From NCBI GenBank assembly GCA_029261795.1, contig JAJDAP010000072.1, positions 28,145 through 92,144 of the forward strand: a stretch of DNA of 64,000 nucleotides. The letters run 5' to 3'. Made by a program: the position numbers and the translations under genes. The stretch's first letter is position 1. Every line of letters starts with the position of its first letter. The stretch is from Deltaproteobacteria bacterium (lineage in GTDB: Bacteria > Myxococcota_A > UBA9160 > UBA6930). Positions 24,739 to 33,714 of this stretch are shown here, piece after piece. Below the pieces are notes generated by a model. It made no database searches and had not been told where the DNA came from. It saw only the letters and a program-made list of their open reading frames with translations.

Positions 24739-26291
24739 GCCGGCCCTGGGCAATCACGACGCCGATCTACTACGTGAATGGCCTGCCTCACATCGGCCAT
24801 ACCTATTCGACGGTCGTGGCCGACACGATGGCCCGTTACCACCGAATGGCCGGCGAGGACGTCTACTTCCAGACGGGCATGGACGAGCACGGCGAGAAGG
24901 CCGAGACCGCGGCGGCCGAGAACGGGGAGACGCCGGAGGCCTACACCACGCGCATCGCGAGGACCTGGCAAACCACCTGGGACAAGCTCGGAATCTCCTA
25001 CGATCGCTTCATCCGTACGACGGAGCCCGATCACAAGATCGCGGTCCAGCGCCTGGCCCAGGCCCAGTGGGATGCAGGACAGATCGAGTTCCGGGAGTAC
25101 GAAGGCCTCTATTGTGTGGGCTGCGAACGCTTCCTGACCGAGCGCGACATGGAAGACGGCCTCTGCAAGGACCATGAGACCGCCCCGGATCCGCGCCGGG
25201 AGGCCAACTACTTCTTCAAGATGAGCGAGCACTTCGCCTGGCTCGCAGACCTGCTGGAGAAGCAGCCCGACTTCATCCAGCCGGCTCGTTACCGAAACGA
25301 AGTACTGGCGATGATCCGCGAGGGCAGCGGCCTCGACGACCTCTGCATCTCGCGCCCCAAGGAACGCCTCTCCTGGGGCATCGAGCTCCCGTTCGATCCG
25401 GATTACGTTTGTTATGTCTGGTTCGACGCGCTGATCAACTACATGACCGGCTGTGGCTACCCGGATCAGCCCGGCTGGGAGGAGCGCTGGCAAGCCTGCG
25501 AACACCTGATCGGCAAGGACATCCTCAAGCCGCATGGCGTGTACTGGCCGACGATCCTCCATGGCGCCGGCCTGCCGCTGCCGAAGGCCCTCCATGTGCA
25601 CGGGCACTGGCAGATCGCGGACCGAAAGGTCTCCAAGAGCCTGGGCAACCTGATCGACCCGCTACGCATCGCCGAACGCTATGGATTCGAGACGTTCCGC
25701 TATTTCATGCTGCGCGAGATGTCGTTCGGACTCGATGGGAGTTTCTCCGAAGCCGTCATGGTGGAGCGGGTCAACGCCCACCTCTCGAATGCCCTCGGCA
25801 ATCTGCTCTCTCGCACGCTGAACATGACCGAGCGCTATTGCGAAGGGGTGGTGCCGGAGCCTGGGGAGATGGGCGAACCGGAGGCGGCGGTGCGCACGGC
25901 CGCCGCGACCGCGGCGGCCGAAGTCGATCGTCACGTTCGCGCCTACGAATCGAGCCAGGCCCTCGAAGCCCTGTTCCGTCTGGTGGACGCAACCAACAAG
26001 TACGTGGACCTGCGCGAGCCCTGGAAGGCCGTGAAGGACCCCGAGCGCGCCGAAGAGGTGCGGACCACGCTCTACACCTGCTGCCAGGCGCTGCGCTCGA
26101 TCGCCTTGTTGCTGGCCCCGTTCGTACCCGATGCCGCGGCGACGATGCTCGAACGTCTGGGGATCGCCGGGCTCGCCGAACAGGCCCGGTTGCCCGCCGA
26201 CGCGGCCGCGTGGGATACCCTCGAAGCCGGCACGGCCACCACCAAGGGCGACGCCCTCTTTCCGCGCCTCGAACTCGTGGCCGACGAATAG
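24735..26291 (+). CDS. metG: Methionyl-tRNA synthetase
   Basis: A 518-residue class I synthetase. Signatures are TTPIYYVNGLPHIGH (HIGH motif), a zinc knuckle CVGCERFLTERDMEDGLCKDHE, DYVCYVWFDALINY, GKDILKPHGVYWPTIL and KVSKSLGNLIDP (KMSKS-type loop). An anticodon-binding helical domain follows. It lacks the C-terminal tRNA-binding extension of the longer MetG form, as in many bacteria. ATG at 24735 after CAGGAGGCG. It is coupled to holB by ATGA and followed by tatD, a very common holB-metG-tatD order. Confidence 0.98.
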   Translation: MSRPWAITTPIYYVNGLPHIGHTYSTVVADTMARYHRMAGEDVYFQTGMDEHGEKAETAAAENGETPEAYTTRIARTWQTTWDKLGISYDRFIRTTEPDHKIAVQRLAQAQWDAGQIEFREYEGLYCVGCERFLTERDMEDGLCKDHETAPDPRREANYFFKMSEHFAWLADLLEKQPDFIQPARYRNEVLAMIREGSGLDDLCISRPKERLSWGIELPFDPDYVCYVWFDALINYMTGCGYPDQPGWEERWQACEHLIGKDILKPHGVYWPTILHGAGLPLPKALHVHGHWQIADRKVSKSLGNLIDPLRIAERYGFETFRYFMLREMSFGLDGSFSEAVMVERVNAHLSNALGNLLSRTLNMTERYCEGVVPEPGEMGEPEAAVRTAAATAAAEVDRHVRAYESSQALEALFRLVDATNKYVDLREPWKAVKDPERAEEVRTTLYTCCQALRSIALLLAPFVPDAAATMLERLGIAGLAEQARLPADAAAWDTLEAGTATTKGDALFPRLELVADE

Positions 26292-26302
26292 GCGACGAGC
26301 GG

Positions 26303-27100
26303 ATGTGGATCGATTCGCATTGCCATGTCACCGCCGACGAGTTCGCCGAGGATCGGGCCACGGTGCTCGACGCCGCCAGCGCGGACGGCGTCGAGTGCAT
26401 GATCGCCATCGGCTCCGGCTACGGAATCGCGCAGAACGCGCGTGCTGTAGCGCTCGCAGCGTCCGACCCGCGGATCTTTGCCACAGTGGGTGCCCATCCC
26501 CACGAAGCCGACCAGCTCGACGACGACGGGAAGTTGCAGATTCGCTCGTGGCTCGCACACCCTCGCGTCGTCGCGGTGGGCGAGTGCGGCCTCGACTACT
26601 GGTACGAGCAGTCTCCCCGCCAGATCCAACGCAATGTCTTCGCCTGGCAGGTCGCGCTGGCCCGCGAGCTGGATCTGCCCGTCACGATTCATGTGCGCGA
26701 CCGCGAAGCCAGCGGCTATGAAGAGCTGCTCGACATCTGGCAGCAGGAAGGTGGGGGTCAGGTGACGGGCGTCCTTCACTGTTACACCCACGACGAGCCG
26801 TTCGCGCGGCGGGCCCTCGACCTGGGCCTCGAAGTCTCCTTCTCGGGAATCCTCACTTTCAAGAACGATCGCGGCCTGCGCGCCGTGGCAGCCGCGCTCC
26901 CGATCGAGCGCCTGCTCGTCGAAACCGACGCCCCGCTGCTGGCGCCCCAGGGCCACCGGGGACAACGCAACGAACCCGCTCGGGTCTCCCTGGTCGGCGA
27001 AGCCCTTGCCGAGACGCAGGGGCGACCCGTGGACGAGGTCGCCCGAATCACCAGCCGGAACGCACGCACGCTCTTCCGGCTCGCAGAGGTGCCCGCATGA
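26303..27100 (+). CDS. tatD: TatD-family metal-dependent DNase
   Basis: A 265-residue amidohydrolase-fold nuclease acting on damaged or 3' DNA ends. Motifs are WIDSHCHV (metal HxH), FATVGAHPHEA, AVGECGLDYWYEQSP (metal Glu), PVTIHVRDREA, VLHCYTHD, LLVETDAPLLAP (metal Asp) and NARTLFRL. Length is standard. ATG at 26303 follows ACGAGCGG. It ends in an ATGA overlap with the inositol phosphatase gene. Confidence 0.96.
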   Translation: MWIDSHCHVTADEFAEDRATVLDAASADGVECMIAIGSGYGIAQNARAVALAASDPRIFATVGAHPHEADQLDDDGKLQIRSWLAHPRVVAVGECGLDYWYEQSPRQIQRNVFAWQVALARELDLPVTIHVRDREASGYEELLDIWQQEGGGQVTGVLHCYTHDEPFARRALDLGLEVSFSGILTFKNDRGLRAVAAALPIERLLVETDAPLLAPQGHRGQRNEPARVSLVGEALAETQGRPVDEVARITSRNARTLFRLAEVPA

Positions 27101-27891
27101 ACGAGCGCGACGATGTCCTCGCACTGGCCATTCGCCTCGCCCGGGAAGCCGGCGCGATCCAGCGCGAACGTTATGGCACGAAGCTGCGGATCGAGACCAA
27201 GAGCGCGGCGGTGGATCTCGTAACGGAAGTCGACAAGGCGTGCGAAGCGTTGATCGTGGCCGAGATCGAGCGCCTCCGCCCCGAGGACGCCATCCTCGCC
27301 GAAGAGGGCGGCGGTACCGACCGCGCCGACGCGACCTGGCGTTGGATCATCGACCCGCTGGACGGCACGACCAACTACGCACACGCGTACCCACGCTTCT
27401 GCGTCTCCATCGGCATCGAGGAGAAGAGAGAGCCAGCGGTAGCCGTGGTCTACGACCCGCTGCTCGACGAGCTCTTCAGCGCGAGCGCCGGCCAGGGCGC
27501 ACAGCTCAACGGCGCCCCCATCCACGTTTCGCAGGAGGACGACTTCTCGAAAGGCTTGATGGCCACGGGCTTCGCCTACGATCGTCGCAAGAGCGACCAG
27601 GACAACGTCGAGCAGTTCATCGACTTCCTGAAGGCGGCCCGTGCGATTCGTCGAGATGGCAGTGCCGCCCTCGACCTTTGTTATGTAGCGGCCGGCAGGC
27701 TCGATGGATACTGGGAGCTCAAGCTATCGCCCTGGGACGTCGCCGCAGGCTGCTTGATCGTCGACGAAGCGGGCGGACGTACCAGTGACGCTCGGGGAGG
27801 GAACGAACATTGGACAGGACGACACGTGGTCGCGAGCAACGGAACGCTTCACGCCGCGATGCTCGAGATCCTCGAGGGCTCGGAGCTTTGA
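27097..27891 (+). CDS. Inositol monophosphatase family protein
   Basis: A 264-residue metal-dependent phosphatase. Signatures are LAEEGGG (metal), WIIDPLDGTTNYAHAYPRF (metal Asp pair) and WELKLSPWDVAAGCLIVDEAGG. It resembles SuhB, which hydrolyses inositol-1-phosphate and in E. coli also influences rRNA transcription; which role applies is open. It is the fourth gene of the holB-metG-tatD cluster. The TGA stop overlaps the next start as TTGA. Confidence 0.95.
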   Translation: MNERDDVLALAIRLAREAGAIQRERYGTKLRIETKSAAVDLVTEVDKACEALIVAEIERLRPEDAILAEEGGGTDRADATWRWIIDPLDGTTNYAHAYPRFCVSIGIEEKREPAVAVVYDPLLDELFSASAGQGAQLNGAPIHVSQEDDFSKGLMATGFAYDRRKSDQDNVEQFIDFLKAARAIRRDGSAALDLCYVAAGRLDGYWELKLSPWDVAAGCLIVDEAGGRTSDARGGNEHWTGRHVVASNGTLHAAMLEILEGSEL

Positions 27892-28463
27892 GCCGTTTCG
27901 CGGTCTCTGCGCTCGCGGCCTCATGGGTGGCGCTGGCGACAGCCGCGCACGGTCAGACCGCGGTCGTCGCGCCGCCTGTCCCCACCGACGCGACGATCCG
28001 CACCCTGATCGAGACGCCGAGCCGCGTCGTCGTCACCCGGCTCAGCCGACTCGATCCGATCCCGCTCGCGGACGGCGGCCGATTGTTGATCCACGCGATC
28101 GGCGCCTTCGAACCCGGCGAGGAAGACCAACGCAGCCTCGGGATCCGTATCGACCTCGAGACCTCGTCCCTGAGCAGGGCGCAGGGACGGCACTATATGG
28201 ACGTCCACGAGATCGAGGGCCTGCTGAAGGGGATCTTCCTGCTCGAAGAGGTCGCAAGCGACGCCCGCGCCAACCTGGTGAGCGAGGCCGACTACGAAAC
28301 CATCGAGGGCTTCGTCATCGGCGTCACGGCAACGAAGGGCCAGGTCGATTTCTGGGTCGAAGGCGGTCGCGGCGAGCGCGCCCACCTCGGCCTGGCGCGC
28401 AGCCTCGTCGTCACTTTGCGCCAGCGCCTCGAACTCGCCCGCACCCGACTCTTTACGGAGTGA
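27888..28463 (+). CDS. Exported hypothetical protein
   Basis: A 191-residue protein with a signal peptide (SRFAVSALAASWVALATAAHGQTA). I start at the TTG at 27888, since it overlaps the previous stop as TTGA and opens the signal peptide exactly; the upstream frame has no homology. The mature part is mostly beta (RLLIHAIGAFEPGEEDQ, IRIDLETSSLSRAQ, YMDVHEIEGLLKGIFLLEEVA, FVIGVTATKGQVDFWVE). I do not recognise a family. The 3' end overlaps the convergent DUF4340 gene by 11 bases. Confidence 0.65.
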   Translation: MSRFAVSALAASWVALATAAHGQTAVVAPPVPTDATIRTLIETPSRVVVTRLSRLDPIPLADGGRLLIHAIGAFEPGEEDQRSLGIRIDLETSSLSRAQGRHYMDVHEIEGLLKGIFLLEEVASDARANLVSEADYETIEGFVIGVTATKGQVDFWVEGGRGERAHLGLARSLVVTLRQRLELARTRLFTE

Positions 28464-29856
28464 CATCCACTTCTGGGGCAGACCCCTCGCTTGCCCGGAA
28501 CGAAGCCTCGAAGCCCTCCGCGCTCACGGGTATCTGATCGGCGGCTACCGCTTCGAGCCAGTAGACGATCTCGCCGTCGCCGCGGCGAGCCGCCAGCGCG
28601 CCGTCCCCGCGCGCGACGCCAAACGAGACGTCAGCGAGCGTCGCCTCGGCTTCGGCTCCGAAGACCACGATCCGGGCCTTTGGTGGTTCGAGGCCAAGGC
28701 CCGCGCGTTCGTCTTCGCCCATCGTTTCCGCCGCGATCTCGCTCGCTTCGAGTCGCGATAGTGCGGACAACATCGGGTTCGCGGCACCCGGCGCCAAGGC
28801 CGGGCCGGGGAAGCTCCATTCCGAGGAGGCGGTTCGCTCGGCGGTGACCACGAGGCCGTCAGCAAACGAGATCGAGAAGCGCTCGGCTTCGCTCGGAAGG
28901 AAGTGGGCGAGTTCGCGGAAGCGGAAGGCGGTCAGATCCCGCGGAAGATCTTGATAGGTCGCCTCGGCGATCTCGACGATGACACCACTCGGCCCCCGCG
29001 CGAGCCGGCGCCCTTCGGACCCGGGCGCACCGATCTCGAAGATCAGCGGCGGCGCCTCGGATCCCTGCGCCACCTCGACCCGAAGTACGGGCGTCTCGAA
29101 GGACGCCAACTGCTCCGCGGTCGGTTCGTCGACGAAGGCGTCGGCGCGCAAGAATCCGAGATCCGACAGCAGGGTTTCCACGGTCTGCGAACGCGCAGTA
29201 GCCGTGAGTGGATATTCGAGCTGCCAGCTATCGGAGTTCTCGCCGTCGCCGGCGGCGCGGCTCAAGGCGGCATAACCCTGGGGCCAGCGCACCGTGACGG
29301 CCGGGACCTCGGCTGGATCGATGTGCAGCAGCCGCGACTCACGCAACTGGTCGAGCGACTTCCTGAACGCGGTCGTGCGCCAGGCCGGCACCAGCCAGAC
29401 CCTGGCCCCCTCCCCGTCCGTCACGTAGACCCCACCCCCGACCGGTGCGCTGCTGCCAATGAACAACGACTGCTCGCCCTCGCCGCTCCGGAAGCGAAGC
29501 TGCGGCTCCGCTTCGAGCCCGTAGGAGGCGAGCGCTTCGATCTCGTCGTAGCTGGCTTCGCTATCGAGTGAAGCGAGCGCACTCAGCAGACCCTCCGCTG
29601 CGACAGGATCGGCTTCCGCCATGACCGGAGCCGTCATTCTCCAGCGCCCGGCTTCGCGTTCCAGATGGGCCTCGGCCCCCTCGGTCGTCCGCAACACGAG
29701 ACGGTCGATGGCCGCGGCGTCGAACTCGCCAAACACCCTGGTCTGACTGGCACCCGCCAGTTCGCGCTCGGCGGCGCCCTCGATTTCATGGAACCAGACG
29801 AACGCGCCAAGCGCCACCAGGACCCCGAGGCCGAGCCATGTCGGAAGGGTTCGCAT
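28453..29856 (-). CDS. DUF4340 domain protein
   Basis: A 467-residue protein anchored by one N-terminal membrane segment (WLGLGVLVALGAFVWF), with a large extracytoplasmic beta-rich domain characteristic of DUF4340 (VFGEFDAAAIDRLVLRTTEGAEAHLEREAGRWRMTAPV, VYVTDGEGARVWLVPAW, RESRLLHIDPAEVPAVTV). Such proteins are found after gldG-like genes. I start at ATG 29856, 5 bases after the gldG stop; an ATG 12 codons upstream is possible. It likely works with the ABC exporter as an envelope accessory. Substrate unknown. Confidence 0.8.
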   Translation of the reverse strand: MRTLPTWLGLGVLVALGAFVWFHEIEGAAERELAGASQTRVFGEFDAAAIDRLVLRTTEGAEAHLEREAGRWRMTAPVMAEADPVAAEGLLSALASLDSEASYDEIEALASYGLEAEPQLRFRSGEGEQSLFIGSSAPVGGGVYVTDGEGARVWLVPAWRTTAFRKSLDQLRESRLLHIDPAEVPAVTVRWPQGYAALSRAAGDGENSDSWQLEYPLTATARSQTVETLLSDLGFLRADAFVDEPTAEQLASFETPVLRVEVAQGSEAPPLIFEIGAPGSEGRRLARGPSGVIVEIAEATYQDLPRDLTAFRFRELAHFLPSEAERFSISFADGLVVTAERTASSEWSFPGPALAPGAANPMLSALSRLEASEIAAETMGEDERAGLGLEPPKARIVVFGAEAEATLADVSFGVARGDGALAARRGDGEIVYWLEAVAADQIPVSAEGFEASFRASEGSAPEVDVTP

Positions 29857-29861
29857 CCCGT

Positions 29862-31442
29862 CTAACGACCTTGGGAGCGTCGCCGATTCCACCAGACGGA
29901 AACCCCGAGCAGGGCCACCACTTCGGGGGCGACGAACAGCCCGAGCACGCGGATGGTTTCGAACTGACCCTGTGAGATCCGCAGCCGGCTCGCCCGGGGC
30001 AGGGGCGGCCGGATCGCGATGGCCTCGACGTCCCCGAGCAACCAGTTGACGGTGTTTACGAACAGGTCGCGGTTGCGGAATTCCCGGATCAGTTGGTTGG
30101 TGACGAAGTCGGAATCTCCGAAAACAGCCAGGCGCCCGGGCGTCTCCCCGGCCAGTTCACCGGCGACCATCACGATCACACCGCCGACGATGTCCTCTAC
30201 CGGATCCGGCTCCGCTTCCGAGGTCTCGAGCAACCGATCCATGTCGCGCTCGGCCCAGGAATACGGGCTCGTCTTGACGAGCGGCGAGAGCGTGCTCTCG
30301 GCGCTGGGTTGCACGCTTCGAGCCGTGTGGAACAGCGTGGTATCGCCGAGATCCCTCGTGATCGGATGGTCGGCGTACTCGGCGGCCAGGGGCGTGGTCG
30401 GCCGACCCGCCAGGCCCTGGGCCCGGTCCACGATGACGTCATCCCCCACATCGGCGCCCCAGCGGGCGAGATCGTCGTACAAGTCCGTCTGGGCGCGGGG
30501 ATCGAGCATCACGAGCAACGAGCCGCCGCCGTTCAGATAGGCGTCGAGGGCCGCGTGCTCGTCGTCGTGGTAGGGCCGGGTCGGGCCTGCCGCGATCACC
30601 ACGTCTGCGTCTTCGGGTACCGCACCCATCGCGGCCAGCAGCAGGGTCTCGACCTGATAGTTCTCGTTGCGCAGCGCCGCGGCCGCCTGGGCGAAGCCAT
30701 CGACCTCGTCGGCACCCTCGTCCTGGATCGGACGCTCATTGTGGCCATCGAGGAAGTAGACCTTCTTCTGCTCGAGCCGCGTCAGACTGACCAGCGCATT
30801 GGTCAGCGCCTCTTCGCTGAGCGTATCCACGTCGACGGATTCGTTGCCGATCACCACGTGGAACAGGCCTTCGCCGACCGTGGCCGGATCCACGCCGAGT
30901 TCTACCAAGCGGCCGGGCTGCTGATTCGGATCGACGAATTCGGATTCGAAGGCAGCCGGTACGGCAGTGCGGTAGCGCTCCAGGAATTCGCGGGCTTCGA
31001 GCGCGACGGCCGTCTGGAAGATCGCGGTCACCTGCACCGTCTTGCCCTCGGCTTCGAGGCCTCGAAGGATCTTCACGCTCTGGCCCGAGAGCGAATGCAC
31101 GGCGGCCTCCGTCCAATCGAGACGTGTGTGATAGCGCGTGGAGAGGAACGCCAGCAGCACCAGGATCGCGATCCCGATCGCGGTTTGCAGCACCGCGTTC
31201 GTACCGTAGCGACGCGCCCGGCGGGCACCCTCGGTGCGATAGCGCGCGCGCGTGGCTTCGAGGTTGGCCAGTAGCGAGACGAGCACGCAGCCGAGGCCGA
31301 CCACGGCGTTTCCGACGGCGAACACGAAATCCCAGCCCGAGAACAGCTCGGCCGCCGTCAGGAAATGCAGGAAGAACGTGATGACGGCAAACGCGACGGC
31401 CACTGCGCCGAGGGCACCGAACAGGGAAGCGCGGCGTTCCAT
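29862..31442 (-). CDS. GldG-like ABC transporter auxiliary protein
   Basis: A 526-residue membrane protein. The N terminus has two or three membrane segments (LFGALGAVAVAFAVITFFLHF, FVFAVGNAVVGLGCVLVSLLA, TAIGIAILVLLAFLS), then an extracytoplasmic GldG/ABC_transp_aux domain (VQVTAIFQTAVALEAREFLERY, FLDGHNERPI, YLNGGGSLLVMLDP, LAVFGDSDFVTNQL) and a C-terminal membrane helix near VLGLFVAPEVVALLG. The ATG at 31442 overlaps the permease stop as TAATG. It pairs with the upstream permease and ATPase. Confidence 0.87.
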   Translation of the reverse strand: MERRASLFGALGAVAVAFAVITFFLHFLTAAELFSGWDFVFAVGNAVVGLGCVLVSLLANLEATRARYRTEGARRARRYGTNAVLQTAIGIAILVLLAFLSTRYHTRLDWTEAAVHSLSGQSVKILRGLEAEGKTVQVTAIFQTAVALEAREFLERYRTAVPAAFESEFVDPNQQPGRLVELGVDPATVGEGLFHVVIGNESVDVDTLSEEALTNALVSLTRLEQKKVYFLDGHNERPIQDEGADEVDGFAQAAAALRNENYQVETLLLAAMGAVPEDADVVIAAGPTRPYHDDEHAALDAYLNGGGSLLVMLDPRAQTDLYDDLARWGADVGDDVIVDRAQGLAGRPTTPLAAEYADHPITRDLGDTTLFHTARSVQPSAESTLSPLVKTSPYSWAERDMDRLLETSEAEPDPVEDIVGGVIVMVAGELAGETPGRLAVFGDSDFVTNQLIREFRNRDLFVNTVNWLLGDVEAIAIRPPLPRASRLRISQGQFETIRVLGLFVAPEVVALLGVSVWWNRRRSQGR

Positions 31443-32242
31443 TAGCGCCACCTCACCGATTCGACCGAAGCCTTGGTGAGCAGCAGGAAGACACCGATCA
31501 TGAAGCCGAAGTAGGCGAGCGAGCGCGTGTCGACCAGGCCGCGGGTGAGTTCATCGAAGTGGCCATCGGAGGAGATCCAGCGCAGGTTCTCGAGCAGGCC
31601 GTCGGCGCCGGCACCGCCAGCCTGGGCGCCCATCCCCACGTCGACCGCGAATCCCAGAAAGAACAGCATCAGCAGCACGAGCACCGAGAAAACGAATGCC
31701 ACCAACGGGCTCGGTGTCATCGAAGACGTGAAGGCCCCGATCGCCGCGTAGGTCAGGGCCAGCAACCACAGGCCTAGCAAACCGGCCGCTGTCTGGAGCG
31801 GTTCGGGATCTCCGTAGGCGAACAGGATGCCGATGAAACCGGCCACCACGGCGATCAGCAGTGTGACCATCGCGCCCGCCGCCAGATACTTGCCGAGCAC
31901 CAGCTCCCAGATCGTGATCGGGCTGGTCAACAGGAGTTCCTCGGTGCCGTTCGCCTTCTCGTTGCTGAACAGGCCCATCGTCAAGCCTGGAACCAACAAC
32001 AGCAGCACGATCCAGATCACGTGGTAGTAGCCGTAGACGACGACCTCGTTCAGGTTGAAGCGATCGAGGGTTTCCAGCTGTTGGGTCTGTTCGAGGTATG
32101 CAATCGCGGCGTTGAACGACAACACCTGCATCACCAGGAAGAAGCCCGCCAGCAACGAAAACACCGCCAGCACGGCGTAGGCCATGGGGGAAACGAAATA
32201 GGATCGGAGTTCACGACCCGCGATGGCGCCGAGATGCCTCAC
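31442..32242 (-). CDS. ABC-2 type permease (GldF-like)
   Basis: A 266-residue permease with six predicted membrane segments, including MAYAVLAVFSLLAGFFLVMQ, VIWIVLLLLVPGLTMGLFSNEK, LAAGAMVTLLIAVVAGFIGIL and AFVFSVLVLLMLFFLGFAVD. The KANGTEELLLTSPITIWELVLGKYL stretch after the second segment is the usual ABC-2 coupling region. It begins within an overlap with the ATPase gene. In gliding Bacteroidetes GldF is needed for motility; in this lineage the role is unknown. Confidence 0.92.
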   Translation of the reverse strand: MRHLGAIAGRELRSYFVSPMAYAVLAVFSLLAGFFLVMQVLSFNAAIAYLEQTQQLETLDRFNLNEVVVYGYYHVIWIVLLLLVPGLTMGLFSNEKANGTEELLLTSPITIWELVLGKYLAAGAMVTLLIAVVAGFIGILFAYGDPEPLQTAAGLLGLWLLALTYAAIGAFTSSMTPSPLVAFVFSVLVLLMLFFLGFAVDVGMGAQAGGAGADGLLENLRWISSDGHFDELTRGLVDTRSLAYFGFMIGVFLLLTKASVESVRWR

Positions 32243-33018
32243 TCCCCGTCCTCCGAACCCGATGCGGTCAGCGATGCTGCCGGCGGCGCCTCTGCGCCCA
32301 GTGTCAAGCGCGCGAAGGCCTGTTCAAGACTGCCCTGCTCGCTGCGGATCTGCTCGAGGGGTTGATCGAGCACCTTGCGCCCGTCGCGAATCAGGATCAC
32401 GCGTCGGCAGATCGCGTCGACCTCGGCCAGGATATGCGTCGAAAGCACGATGGTTCGGGCGGTGCCTCCCTCGTCCGATCTCGCCAAACGCGCCAGCAAC
32501 TCGCGGATCTCGAGAATCTGGTTCGGGTCGAGGCCCACTGTGGGCTCGTCGAGGATCAGCACTCGCGGCTCGTGGACGATCGCCTGGGCGATGCCCACGC
32601 GCTGGCGATAGCCCTTGGAGAGCGCGCCGATCGGCCGGCGGTGGACCTCCGTCAGGCCGCAGCGCTCCATCGCGCGATCGACGGCCTCCCGGCGCTTCGC
32701 ACGCGGCACGTCCTTCAGCTTCGAGACATAGACGAGGTAGCCGCGTACATCCATCTCCGGGTAGACCGGGGGAGACTCGGGCAGGTAGCCGACGGCTCGG
32801 CGCGCATCGAGCGGTGCCTCGTGAATGTCGTAGCCGCCGATCACCGCGGTGCCGTCGGTAGCGGGCATGAAACCCGTGAGGATCCGCATCGTCGTCGTCT
32901 TGCCCGCGCCGTTCGGCCCGAGGAAACCGACCACGTCCCCGGCTTCCGCCTCGAACGACAGGTTGTCGACGGCGACGAAATCGCCATAGCGCTTGCTGAT
33001 ACCCTGGGCCTCGATCAA
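32239..33018 (-). CDS. ABC transporter ATP-binding protein (GldA-like)
   Basis: A 259-residue ATPase. Walker A is GPNGAGKTTTMRILTG, the signature ALSKGYRQRVGIAQAI and Walker B VLILDEPTVGLDPNQ; the switch histidine is in VLSTHIL. The order ATPase-permease-GldG-DUF4340 forms a complete Gld-type ABC unit seen in many deltaproteobacteria and unrelated to gliding in most. It is preceded by remains of a TetR regulator whose stop overlaps this ATG as ATGA. Confidence 0.94.
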   Translation of the reverse strand: MIEAQGISKRYGDFVAVDNLSFEAEAGDVVGFLGPNGAGKTTTMRILTGFMPATDGTAVIGGYDIHEAPLDARRAVGYLPESPPVYPEMDVRGYLVYVSKLKDVPRAKRREAVDRAMERCGLTEVHRRPIGALSKGYRQRVGIAQAIVHEPRVLILDEPTVGLDPNQILEIRELLARLARSDEGGTARTIVLSTHILAEVDAICRRVILIRDGRKVLDQPLEQIRSEQGSLEQAFARLTLGAEAPPAASLTASGSEDGE

Positions 33019-33595
33019 CGAGTGCCTCCCCCCACCTTCTCCGCACGACAGCCGTTCAGGAAGATCTCGACCGTCGTGTTGGCGAAGCCGAGATAGTAGG
33101 CACGTTGTCCCGCTTCGTCCTCGGGTAACTCGGAAACGCCCAGGACCAGACTCGTGATCATCAACTCGAGCGCACCGATGAACAGGGTCGAGGCCACATC
33201 TCGAACACCAGCACCTTCACCCAGTCCGGTCGGACGCGGTAGGCATTCAGCATCAGCGTGGCGATCGAGACCATGCGGTCGCGCAAGCTCGCCCCACTCC
33301 TGCCGATGTCCTCGACGGCCGTGATGAAGCCCAGCCATTGTTGCTCGAAGATGGTGGAGAGGATCTCGTCCTTGTTCTTGAAGTAGTGATAGACCAGGCC
33401 GTAGGCGACCCCGGCTTCCCGTGCGATGTCCGAGACGCGCGCGCCGTGGTAACCGGCCTCGGCGAAGACCTTGATCGCGGCGTCGAGGATGACCTCGCGC
33501 TTGTCGCGGCTTCGTAGCCCCCGCAGCTCGCGCGTAGCAGCTCCGGGCGGAGCGGCAGCAGCATCGGGTCGGGGAGTCGGAGAGCGGCGGGGCAT
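33015..33595 (-). pseudogene. TetR-family regulator, internally deleted and frameshifted
   Basis: The N-terminal DNA-binding part is intact in one frame: RDKREVILDAAIKVFAEAGYHGARVSDIAREAGVAYGLVYHYFKNKDEIL, then WLGFITAVEDIG and DWVKVLVFEM. Homology then jumps to another frame near 33190, giving VASTLFIGALELMITSLVLGVSELPEDE to the stop at 33015, in ATGA overlap with the ATPase. About 45 residues normally between these two blocks are absent, so a deletion plus frame change is likely. The first frame alone would give a truncated protein ending near 33161. I start at ATG 33595; a TTG at 33664 lies on a -10-like TACTAT. Confidence 0.7.
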
Positions 33596-33714
33596 CGATG
33601 AGGGACCAGCGTCGGTCGAGCCGACAGAAACGATTTCGCGGCCGAGGGATGCTCGGCGGGGCAATATAGTACGCTCCGCCTACGAGTCGAGACCCCGGCT
33701 CCCCGCCAAACCCT

